Of a DNA stretch of 64,000 bases, positions 28,584 through 36,193 are shown one piece after another. The translations under genes were made by a program, and so were the position numbers. The DNA comes from an uncultured Oceanisphaera sp. (GTDB taxonomy: Bacteria; Pseudomonadota; Gammaproteobacteria; Enterobacterales; Aeromonadaceae): NCBI RefSeq assembly GCF_947495715.1, contig NZ_CANLZU010000021.1, forward strand, positions 1 through 64,000. Direction: 5' to 3'. Under the pieces are notes generated by a model. It was given only the letters and a program-made list of their open reading frames with translations, was not told the origin of the DNA and ran no database searches. The first letter of the stretch is position 1; each line of letters starts with the position of its first letter.

Positions 28584-29043
28584 TACTGATACCAAACTGA
28601 GAAAGTAACTGTTCTATTCATCTGTTCTGAAAAGGCCGAACGAAGGATCTCCACCATCGACACGCTGCAAGCACTTCCCTGTGGCGCTCAGCACATGACG
28701 TCCTGTCATGTGATGGTCGCTGGAGTAGAACCCTTCATCCGCCCCAATGCTGCGGCGTCGTCTGTGGGAGCGACCTGCAGACAACTCGGTACTTAAGGAG
28801 AGGCAACAGAGATCGGCTCCCACGACCGTGACAATGCCAGGGATGGCATTTCCCGAGCCCTCAGGGGGCGAGCTTGTCTCGCCGTGACGAAAGGTTGTAG
28901 CTAAACCGAGCATCCAGTGAATGCTCGCAATTAGCTGCAACTGTGAGTGTCTTTTATCAGTGGCGTGTCGCGGGAGGTGGCTCTGTTTCCTCGTGTATTC
29001 AGTTTTAAACTAGATCATATTTTTACTTAGATTGGTATTAGTT
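28584..29043. mobile_element. Composite element E5: ATACCAAT-type inverted ends around a paired ANGGA-hairpin core
   Basis: The end ACTGATACCAAACTGAG (28584-28600) is the imperfect inverse of CTTAGATTGGTATTAGT (29026-29042). Inside are a reversed unit (28640-28737) and a forward unit (28799-28991) joined by a linker with CAACTCGG. The forward unit is interrupted by a hairpin insertion at about 28867-28945. The right end contains the TAA stop of amtB (29038-29040). Apart from the Fur site and the terminator, the 654-bp gap between fbpA and amtB is this element. Confidence 0.75.
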
Positions 29044-30264
29044 ACGCTTCAGGGTCACAAACTCGGGATAGGCATCGATGCCACAGTCAATTCTGTCCAT
29101 ACCCGACAGCTCATCCTCTTCGGTCACGCGAATGCCCATGGTGCGTTTGAGCAGATACCAGACCAGCAGACTGGCACCGAATACCCAGCCACCAATCACC
29201 AGGATGCCGGCCAACTGCACCCACAGGGTGGCGTCGGGGTTGGTCACCGGTACCAGCAGCAAGCCCAGAATACCGCAGACACCGTGTACCGAAATGGCCC
29301 CGACCGGATCATCGATGCGCAGCTTGTCCAACGCGACGATGGCATACACCACCACCATGCCCGCCAGCAGGCCGATACCGGCGGCCCACAGATGACCGGG
29401 CGACAGCGGGTCGGCGGTAATGGCCACCAGGCCTGCCAGAGCACCGTTGAGGATCATGGTCAGATCGGCCTTGCCCCAGGTCAGCTTGGTCACCACCAGG
29501 GCACCGATGGCACCGGTGGCGGCGGCGGCATTGGTGTTGACGAAGATACCGGCCACGGCGGTGGCATTTTCCACATCCGACAGCAACAGCTGCGAGCCGC
29601 CGTTGAAACCAAACCAGCCCATCCACAGAATAAAGGTACCCAGGGTCGCCAGCGGCATGTTGGAGCCGGGAATGGGGTGAATTTCGCCGTTTTTACCATA
29701 CTTTCCCTTACGTGCTCCCAGCAGCAGCACCCCGGCCAGCGCCGCACAGGCCCCCGCCAGATGCACTATGCCGGAGCCGGCAAAGTCGGTGAAGCCCCAC
29801 TCGGACAGGAAGCCACCGCCCCAGGTCCAGTAGCCTTCTACCGGATAGATAACGCCGGTCATTACCACGCTGAAGGCGAGGAACACCCACAACTTCATGC
29901 GCTCGGCCACGGCCCCGGAGACGATGGACATGGCGGTAGCCACAAACACCACCTGAAAGAAGAAATCGGCTTCCAGTGCATGATCGGCACCCGCGTCTAC
30001 CTCCCCTATCAAACCGCCCAGGCTCGGCAACCAGCCACCCTCGGGGTTATCCAGATACATGAGGTGATAACCCACCAGCAGGTACATGGTGCAGGCAATG
30101 GCAAACAGCAGTACGTTCTTGGTGAGAATTTCGGTGGTGTTCTTGGCGCGCACCAGGCCCGCCTCCAGCATGGCGAACCCCGCCGCCATCCACATCACCA
30201 ATACGCCGGACATCAGGAAATAAAAGGTGTCCAGGGCAAACTTCATTTCGGTTAAGGTATCCAT
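29038..30264 (-). CDS. amtB: Ammonium transporter
   Basis: The 408-aa Amt/MEP/Rh channel has about eleven membrane segments. Recognisable blocks are MLEAGLVRAKN, DFAGSGIVHLAGACAA (ammonium-transporter signature with the first pore histidine) and SVHGVCGILGLL with the second pore region. The C-terminal tail GIRVTEEDELSGMD is the GlnK-contact region. It follows glnK by 15 bp. Its stop codon lies in the end repeat of element E5. Confidence 0.96.
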   Translation of the reverse strand: MDTLTEMKFALDTFYFLMSGVLVMWMAAGFAMLEAGLVRAKNTTEILTKNVLLFAIACTMYLLVGYHLMYLDNPEGGWLPSLGGLIGEVDAGADHALEADFFFQVVFVATAMSIVSGAVAERMKLWVFLAFSVVMTGVIYPVEGYWTWGGGFLSEWGFTDFAGSGIVHLAGACAALAGVLLLGARKGKYGKNGEIHPIPGSNMPLATLGTFILWMGWFGFNGGSQLLLSDVENATAVAGIFVNTNAAAATGAIGALVVTKLTWGKADLTMILNGALAGLVAITADPLSPGHLWAAGIGLLAGMVVVYAIVALDKLRIDDPVGAISVHGVCGILGLLLVPVTNPDATLWVQLAGILVIGGWVFGASLLVWYLLKRTMGIRVTEEDELSGMDRIDCGIDAYPEFVTLKRN

Positions 30265-30279
30265 TATGCTCTCCCTCGC

Positions 30280-30699
<420 letters not shown>

Positions 30700-30743
30700 T
30701 TAACACGAATCCGCGGATTGGCTTGAGCATGGTGATATGATGC

Positions 30744-30781
30744 TGGTGCAGTAGAACCACTAAAGGCACCAGTATGGTGCA
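30744..30781 (-). promoter_or_regulatory. NtrC-like enhancer sites upstream of glnK
   Basis: GCACCA-GTA-TGGTGC (30766-30780) is a perfect 15-bp palindrome resembling the TGCACCA/TGGTGCA NtrC site, and a TGGTGCA half-site lies at 30744-30750. They are about 75-110 bp upstream of the -24 element, a normal enhancer distance. The full site ends 12 bp before the divergent arfB start. Confidence 0.65.
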
Positions 30782-30792
30782 ATGGAGTCACC

Positions 30793-31209
30793 ATGTTATC
30801 TCTATCGGCCCGGGTGCAGATCCCCGAGCAGGAACTGGAATTTATCACCATGCGCGCCAGCGGGCCCGGCGGCCAGCATGTGAACAAGACCGACTCGGCG
30901 GTGCAGCTGCGTTTCGACTACGCCAACAGCCCCAGCCTGCCCGAGTCCTACAAGGCGGCACTGCGGCAAATGAAGGACAATCGAATACTGGCGTCGGGCT
31001 GGATCATGATCCGGGTCGAAAGCCACCGCAGCCAGCTGATGAACAAGGAAACCGCCAAAGAAGCCCTGCTCGCCCTGCTGCAGCAAGCCGGCAAACCGGT
31101 CAAGGTGCGCCGTCCCACCAAGCCCAGCAAAAATGCGAAACGCAAACGCACCGACAGCAAGACACTCAGGGGGAAAATCAAAAGCGGGCGGGGGAAGGTA
31201 AAGCTGTGA
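30793..31209 (+). CDS. arfB: Alternative ribosome-rescue factor (peptidyl-tRNA hydrolase)
   Basis: The 138-aa YaeJ/ArfB protein frees ribosomes stalled without a stop codon. GGQ at 26-28, in RASGPGGQHVNKTDSAV, is the catalytic motif of class-I release factors. There is no stop-codon-reading domain. The C-terminal tail is strongly basic (many K/R), as needed to occupy the empty mRNA channel. It is divergent from glnK and followed at once by a GGGGAAT array. Confidence 0.94.
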   Translation: MLSLSARVQIPEQELEFITMRASGPGGQHVNKTDSAVQLRFDYANSPSLPESYKAALRQMKDNRILASGWIMIRVESHRSQLMNKETAKEALLALLQQAGKPVKVRRPTKPSKNAKRKRTDSKTLRGKIKSGRGKVKL

Positions 31210-31211
31210 CT

Positions 31212-31318
31212 GGGGAATGGGGAATGGGGAATGGGGAATGGGGAATGGGGAATGGGGAATGGGGAATCGATCGTATAATCCCTAATCCCTAATCCCTAAT
31301 CCCTAATCACCAATCCCT
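31212..31318. repeat. Facing heptamer arrays (GGGGAAT)8 and (TAATCCC)4
   Basis: Eight perfect GGGGAAT units run from 31212 to 31267. After an 8-bp spacer come four TAATCCC units (31276-31303) and degenerate copies. The two arrays are near-complementary, so the transcript can fold. The G-runs could also form a quadruplex. The block fills the gap between convergent arfB and yacL and may act as their shared transcription end. Confidence 0.9.
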
Positions 31319-31320
31319 GT

Positions 31321-31680
31321 TTACCGGTTACTGCAGAACTCCCGCCATTGCTCCAGTACCCGGGCCAGATCGTCCAGGCCGCAACCGGCGTACAGCTCGT
31401 CGTCGTAGTAGGCCAGACCGTCTTCCATATCATCGGTATCGAAGGCCAGGGCGTGAGCGCTGAGCTCGGCTTCTTCCCGGGTCAGCAGCAGGGTGCATTC
31501 GGGATAGGTCTTTTTGAATTCCTGCGTTTCGCCCGCTTCAAGAGTCTTGATGGTCTCGAGTAGCGCCGTCGCCTCGGCAATACCGACCTCGTCGGTCAGC
31601 CATTGCCCCATCACCTCGTGGCCCATGGTAAAACGGGCTCGATGATGGCCATTCAGATCCCGAAAAAATTCAAACTCCAC
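31321..31680 (-). CDS. yacL: UPF0231 family protein YacL
   Basis: The 119-aa acidic cytosolic protein is similar to E. coli YacL throughout: FEFFRDLNG at the start (E. coli YEFLRDITG), the shared GHEVMGQW block, and a D/E-rich end with YYDDE and CGLDDL. Its function is not known. The GTG start at 31680 follows GGAGG by six bases and gives the family length (about 120). A 326-aa in-frame extension runs through the neighbouring gene in another frame and is not real. Confidence 0.88.
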   Translation of the reverse strand: MEFEFFRDLNGHHRARFTMGHEVMGQWLTDEVGIAEATALLETIKTLEAGETQEFKKTYPECTLLLTREEAELSAHALAFDTDDMEDGLAYYDDELYAGCGLDDLARVLEQWREFCSNR

Positions 31681-31742
31681 AGACACCTCCAGCAATAAAG
31701 CCGCGATTCTACTCCCGGTGGCTGGCACTGAACAGCGCTGTT

Positions 31743-32783
31743 TCAGCCGGTCATACCGGGTGGCGACCGGCGTCTCATCAGGCGCAACCGCAGTCGGTCC
31801 CGTAACCGGCTGAATGTCAGGATAAAAGGCAGAAAGATCAGCGCCCACAGGCTGCGGTAGCGGTTGTTTTCCGGCTTGCCGGCGCCGAAGGTCAGCGGCT
31901 CCGGCTGCCAGCCGGTGACATAGAGGGTGCCGAACATCCAGTCCCAGAGCGACAGGTTGGTGCCGAAATTGCGGTTGAAGTGCCTGGGGTCGTTGCTGTG
32001 ATGGATTTGATGCTGGGCCGGGCTGTTGATCACATGCTCGACCACAGGGCCAAACGACAACCAGATATGGGTATGCCGCAGGTTGGCGGCCAGGGAGTTG
32101 AACAGCAGCACCATATAGCTGGAGCCGAACAGGGTATATTTGCTCACGCTGCCGCCACAAAGGTAATAAAAGCCGCCCGCATAAGCGCCGATAAAGACGC
32201 CCTTGGCCAGCTTCTCGGCCACTTTTTCCACCACATGGATACGACTGGCGGTGGCCGGCACCATCACCTCTGCCGAATGATGTACCTTGTGAAACTCCCA
32301 CAGCCAGCGACAGTGAAAGGCTCTGTGCACCCAGTAATGCACAACATCGGCCACCAGAAACAGGCCCAGACCGTAGAGCAGCATCAGCCCCATGTTTTCA
32401 CCCAGCTGCGGACGCTCGCCCCATACCCGTTCAAAGAAACCGACATAGTCCCGGGACTCCCAGATATAGGGATCCACCAGCGCCACCACCGGCAGCACAA
32501 ACAGCAACTTGAGCACGCCGCGCACCAGGTAATACAGATAGTCCAGTCGGGCCGAAGGGTGCAGCAGTACCTCCCGGCCGCCGATAAAGCGCCAGTAACT
32601 GCTGGCCGTGGTGGTGCCATCCTGCAAGCGCCGCCGGTAAAGCAGCAACGCCGTCAGGTAGGAGATGCCGATAAAGACCACCGAGAAACGGCCGTTGAGA
32701 TCGAAAATGCCCACCAGCCGCTCGAGCATCGGGTTCAGCAGCAGGGCCTGCAAAGACAGCAGCAGCGCATCGAGGCGTTCCAT
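31743..32783 (-). CDS. Sterol desaturase / fatty acid hydroxylase family membrane protein
   Basis: The 346-aa membrane-bound di-iron oxygenase family member has the eight-histidine set spread as HxxxH/HxxHH clusters: HYWVHRAFH, WEFHKVHHSAE and HQIHHSNDPRHFNRNFG. Hydrophobic segments lie in the N-half and near the histidine clusters. Lipid hydroxylation or desaturation is expected, but the substrate cannot be told from sequence. It stands alone on the minus strand, 62 bp upstream of yacL, with a large repeat-filled gap behind it. Confidence 0.88.
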   Translation of the reverse strand: MERLDALLLSLQALLLNPMLERLVGIFDLNGRFSVVFIGISYLTALLLYRRRLQDGTTTASSYWRFIGGREVLLHPSARLDYLYYLVRGVLKLLFVLPVVALVDPYIWESRDYVGFFERVWGERPQLGENMGLMLLYGLGLFLVADVVHYWVHRAFHCRWLWEFHKVHHSAEVMVPATASRIHVVEKVAEKLAKGVFIGAYAGGFYYLCGGSVSKYTLFGSSYMVLLFNSLAANLRHTHIWLSFGPVVEHVINSPAQHQIHHSNDPRHFNRNFGTNLSLWDWMFGTLYVTGWQPEPLTFGAGKPENNRYRSLWALIFLPFILTFSRLRDRLRLRLMRRRSPPGMTG

Positions 32784-32933
32784 GGTTCATCTCCGTACGA
32801 TTGGTTCGGCCTGGCATTTCCGACCGGTGCGCACGAGATTCTAAAAGAAAACCATTCGCAACACCATTGCAAGTCATGAATAGTAAATAATACTAATTCC
32901 AGCAATGATCTGGTCATATTGAGGCCCCAGACC

Positions 32934-33200
32934 AGAGGCAACACAGCCGTCTCCCTCGACACGCCATAAACCTTCCCTGGGGCTCGGAAATGCCGTCCCT
33001 GGCATTTCACGGTCGTGGGAGCCATTCTCTGTTGCCTCTTCTGGAACACCGAGTAGCCCGCTGACGGCGCCAACAGGCCTCGCCGGAGCTTCAAGGAGGA
33101 CGAAGGGATCTGCTTCACCGACCATCACATGACAGGGAAGTCATGTGTTGAGCGTCACAAGGAGGTGCTTGAGCGAGTCGGCGAAGCGGGCCCTTTGTCC
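32934..33200. repeat. Paired ANGGA-hairpin element E6
   Basis: A reversed unit (32934-33039, outer arms AGAGGCAAC/GTTGCCTCT) and a forward unit (33098-33200, outer arms GGAC-AAGGG/CCCTTTGTCC) are joined by a 58-nt linker containing CCGAG. Loops in sense are AGGGAC and AGGGAA (first unit), AGGGAA and AAGGAG (second). At 32888-32915 an ACTAATtCCA...GATCTGGTC flank resembles the outer ends of E5 and E8. Confidence 0.85.
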
Positions 33201-33558
33201 GGGGTTGATATCCCAGCCAAAAAGATAGAATGTTGAATGTGAAGGGTATAACGAGTGGCAACCAACAGCCCTCATCGCTCCCGAACGATCACGCCTTTTC
33301 CGGATTCACAGGCATCCGGTAACGATATTGTTCACAACACTCCATGAAAATTCAGCTCCAGGAAACTGGCCTGATGCATTTATCTCCAGTATCCTATGCC
33401 GCTTTCCTCCACCAGAGGGAATATTCGGTCATATTCCGCAATATATGCAGATAAAAAGTCTTTACATAAAGAAAATCTGACCCATCAGACAGGCCAATCA
33501 TAAAAACAATCAGGCCGTCTCATTAATAAATTGTATACATCATTGGAACGCAGACACC
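33201..33558 (+). other. Long AT-rich leader of xanP
   Basis: The 358-bp non-coding stretch ahead of xanP is clearly more AT-rich than the genes. It has a small hairpin CCGGAT/ATCCGG (33300-33319) and, close to the gene, the palindrome TGTATACA (33532-33539), a form often bound by GntR-type repressors. I see no purine-riboswitch core. The promoter position is not clear. Confidence 0.4.
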
Positions 33559-34953
33559 ATGAGTCATGACCCGCACCATCAGACCAGCCAACAGGAACTG
33601 GTCTATAAGCTACACGATAAACCGCCCTTCGTTCAGTCGCTGTTCGCCGCCATTCAGCACCTGCTGGCGCTGTTCGTGGCGGTGATCACCCCGCCGCTGA
33701 TCATCTGTCAGACCCTGGGTATTCCCGCCGCCGACACCTCTCATATCATCAGCATGTCGCTGTTCATTACCGGTGTGGCGTCCTTTATTCAGATGAAACG
33801 TTTCGGCCCGGTCGGCACCGGTCTGCTGTCGATTCAGGGCACCAGCTTCAACTTTCTCGGCCCCATCATCGCCAGTGGCCTGGCGATGAAAGACGGTGGC
33901 GTCACCACCGAAGCCATGCTGGCCGCCATTTTCGGTACCGCCCTGCTGGCCGCCCCCACCGAGATGATTCTGTCGCGTTTTCTGCACCTGGCCCGTCGCA
34001 TCATCTCGCCGCTGGTCAGCGGCATCATAGTGACCCTGATTGGCCTGACGCTGATCCAATTGGGTCTGACCTCCATCGGTGGCGGCTTCGGCGCCATGTC
34101 CAGCGGCACCTTCGGTGCGCTCGACAACCTGGCCCTGGCCGGTACCGTGCTGGGTATCATCATTCTGATGAATCGCAGCCGTAACCCCTATGTTCGCCTG
34201 TCGTCCATTCTGGTTGCCATGGTCACCGGCACCCTGCTGGCCTGGTACATGGGCAAGCTGGCCCCGCTGGAAGGGACTCTGCCCTCCATGGCCTTCCCCA
34301 TTCCGCTGCAATACGGCCTGGGTTTCGACGCCTCGCTGTTTATTCCGCTGGTACTGGTGTTCCTGATCACCGCGCTGGAAGGCATCGGCGACACCACCGC
34401 GACTTCCGAAGTGTCCGGCGAGCCGGTCTCAGGCCCCATTTACATGCGCCGCCTCAAGGGCTGCGTGCTGGGTGATGGCGTCAACTCGTCGCTGGCCTCG
34501 GTGTTCAACACCTTTCCGGTGTCGACCTTCAGCCAGAACAACGGCGTGATCCAGATGACCGGTGTTGCCAGCCGTCATGTCGGTTTCTTCGTGGCGGGTA
34601 TTCTGGTGATCATGGGCCTGTTCCCGGCCATCAGCACCCTGGTGCAGCGCATTCCCGAGCCGGTACTGGGCGGCGCCACCCTGGTGATGTTCGGCTCCAT
34701 TGCCGCCGCCGGGGTACGCATTTTGTCCCGAGAGCGTCTGGACCGTCGCGCCCTGTTCATCATGGCCATATCCTTCGGCATGGGCCTGGGCATTTCCCAG
34801 CGCCCGGATATCCTGCAGTTCATGCCCGAACTCATCAAGAACGTGTTTTCTTCCGGCATCGCCGCCGGTGGTATCACCGCCATCCTGATGAACATCATCA
34901 TGCCGCTGAGCCAGCCGCAGGCAGAAGAAACCACCGAAGCGCAACAGGCTTAA
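33559..34953 (+). CDS. xanP: Xanthine permease of the nucleobase:cation symporter-2 family
   Basis: The 464-aa inner-membrane symporter has about 14 membrane spans. It follows E. coli XanP closely: [19 protein letters not shown], the [10 protein letters not shown] block, the TM8 region [18 protein letters not shown] with its key Glu, and the NCS2 signature [18 protein letters not shown] with the conserved Gln-Asn. These features favour xanthine over uracil. No purine catabolism genes adjoin it. Heptamer arrays follow the stop. Confidence 0.88.
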   Translation: MSHDPHHQTSQQELVYKLHDKPPFVQSLFAAIQHLLALFVAVITPPLIICQTLGIPAADTSHIISMSLFITGVASFIQMKRFGPVGTGLLSIQGTSFNFLGPIIASGLAMKDGGVTTEAMLAAIFGTALLAAPTEMILSRFLHLARRIISPLVSGIIVTLIGLTLIQLGLTSIGGGFGAMSSGTFGALDNLALAGTVLGIIILMNRSRNPYVRLSSILVAMVTGTLLAWYMGKLAPLEGTLPSMAFPIPLQYGLGFDASLFIPLVLVFLITALEGIGDTTATSEVSGEPVSGPIYMRRLKGCVLGDGVNSSLASVFNTFPVSTFSQNNGVIQMTGVASRHVGFFVAGILVIMGLFPAISTLVQRIPEPVLGGATLVMFGSIAAAGVRILSRERLDRRALFIMAISFGMGLGISQRPDILQFMPELIKNVFSSGIAAGGITAILMNIIMPLSQPQAEETTEAQQA

Positions 34954-34959
34954 AATACT

Positions 34960-35066
34960 GGGAATGGGGATTGGGGATTGGGGATTAGGGATTCGAGGAT
35001 CGGGACTGGTGAAACCGGCCTTTATTCCCCGCTCCCTATTCCCTATTCCCCGCCCCCTAATCCCTC
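34960..35066. repeat. Facing degenerate heptamer arrays after xanP
   Basis: GGGAATG/GGGATTG/GGGATTA units (34960-34990) face CCCTATT/CCCTAAT units (35027-35066) across a 36-bp spacer containing CCGG palindromes. They lie exactly between the convergent xanP and piuC stops. The arrangement repeats that of 31212-31318 with different unit sequences. Confidence 0.8.
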
Positions 35067-35072
35067 AACAAA

Positions 35073-35753
35073 TTACAACGCCCAGCGCCGCAGCAGGTTG
35101 TGATACACACCGGTCAGCTGAATGCTGGCCTCGCTGTCGGCTCCCAGCTGCTGGTTCACCTGCTGTATGCCGGTGTCCATATCAAACAACAGGCTACGCT
35201 GGCCGTCATCCCGCACCATGCTCTGAATCCAGAAAAACGAACAGATCCGCGCCCCCGCCGTGACCGGTTTCACCTGATGCAGGCTGCTCGACGGGTACAG
35301 GATCAAATCACCCGCCGGCAGCTTGACGCTGTGGGCGCCATAGCTGTCTTCCACCACCAGCTCACCGCCTTCGTATTCATGTGGCTCGCAGAAAAACAGC
35401 GTGGCCGACAGGTCGGTACGAATCGACTCGCCGGTGGCCCTGTTGACGCGCACCGCGTTATCCACGTGCACGCCAAACGACTGACCGCCCTGATAACAAT
35501 TGAACAGCGGCGGAAAAATTTTGGCCGGCAAGGCACCGGCAATAAACAGCGGATGCCGGGCCAGGGCCGACGTGATCAGCTCGCCGATTGCGCGCGCCGT
35601 TTCGTCATCTTCCGGCAACTGCAGGTTGTTCTTGGCCCGGGCCGACTGAAAGCCGGCGGTAATGTTACCGTCGGTCCATTGAGCGGCCAGCAGCTTTTGT
35701 CGGCACTCGGCCAGCTGTTCGGCGCTGAGCACGCCGGGAATATGTAACATCAT
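35073..35753 (-). CDS. piuC: Fe(II)/2-oxoglutarate-dependent PKHD-type hydroxylase (PiuC/YbiX)
   Basis: The 226-aa dioxygenase has an iron-binding H-x-D in [10 protein letters not shown] and a distal His in [11 protein letters not shown], with an R for 2-oxoglutarate in [13 protein letters not shown]. It is collinear with E. coli YbiX. Such genes travel with catecholate-type TonB receptors and are iron-repressed. The receptor gene lies upstream on the same strand, separated by 440 bp of repeat and a hairpin. Two tandem ATG codons are present; neither has a strong ribosome site. Confidence 0.9.
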   Translation of the reverse strand: MMLHIPGVLSAEQLAECRQKLLAAQWTDGNITAGFQSARAKNNLQLPEDDETARAIGELITSALARHPLFIAGALPAKIFPPLFNCYQGGQSFGVHVDNAVRVNRATGESIRTDLSATLFFCEPHEYEGGELVVEDSYGAHSVKLPAGDLILYPSSSLHQVKPVTAGARICSFFWIQSMVRDDGQRSLLFDMDTGIQQVNQQLGADSEASIQLTGVYHNLLRRWAL

Positions 35754-35783
35754 GATGAAATACTCATTTCGTTATAAATGGTA

Positions 35784-35801
35784 AAGCCCCGTCAGGGGCT
35801 T
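35784..35801 (-). terminator. Possible terminator between receptor gene and piuC
   Basis: The 7-bp stem AAGCCCC/GGGGCTT around GTCA (TGAC on the minus strand) is followed on the minus strand by only TTTA. It could partly stop read-through from the receptor gene into piuC. Confidence 0.4.
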
Positions 35802-35854
35802 GAAATAACTAAGGGTGCTGCCATGACTTGAATGCCACTGTGCTCCTGCTGGAA

Positions 35855-36130
35855 GGGCAAAAGGAATGACTCCACCGGCCCTCTGCGCCAGGGACGGCGC
35901 AGTGGAGCCCCCAGGGAAGGGTTTACGGCGAGCCGGTGGAGTTGGCCTTTTGGCCGACATACACGGCTCCGACAGATGGCTTTGCTATCAGACAACACTG
36001 CTGCCGGCACCTGCACTGCGAAGCACCAGCACGGTTACCTTCGCCGACACGCTTCAAGCCCATCCATGGGACGCTCGGCAAATGCCATCCCTGGCATTTG
36101 ACGGTCGGCTACGGTAATCCCTGCTGCTAC
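35855..36130. repeat. Paired ANGGA-hairpin element E7 (forward then reversed)
   Basis: A forward unit (35855-35955) has hairpins CTGCGCC-AGGGAC-GGCGCAG and CCC-AGGGAA-GGG. A reversed unit (about 36020-36130) has, in sense, loops AGGGAT and ATGGAT. This pair is in the opposite order to the other six. It fills the gap between piuC and its receptor gene. Confidence 0.8.
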
Positions 36131-36193
36131 TTCGAGCAACGCCGAGTCGCTGACAGATTGCTCACAGCTCATCATCGCAGTAGATGATTAGCC

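Noticed and set aside
28614-28940. Small open frames in repeat elements E5, E8 and E3 with similar peptides (for example CVERYRDVLEACRR)
   Set aside because: The similarity comes from the shared palindromic DNA. Frames are not kept between copies, and there are no ribosome sites.
31212-31318. Possible CRISPR array
   Set aside because: Units are 7 bp with no unique spacers and there are no cas genes, so it is a microsatellite-like array.
31681-32301. N-terminal extension of yacL to 326 aa
   Set aside because: The extension runs through the sterol-desaturase gene in another frame. The GTG start with GGAGG gives the family length.
33201-33558. Purine riboswitch ahead of xanP
   Set aside because: The conserved purine-aptamer core and its two kissing loops could not be found.
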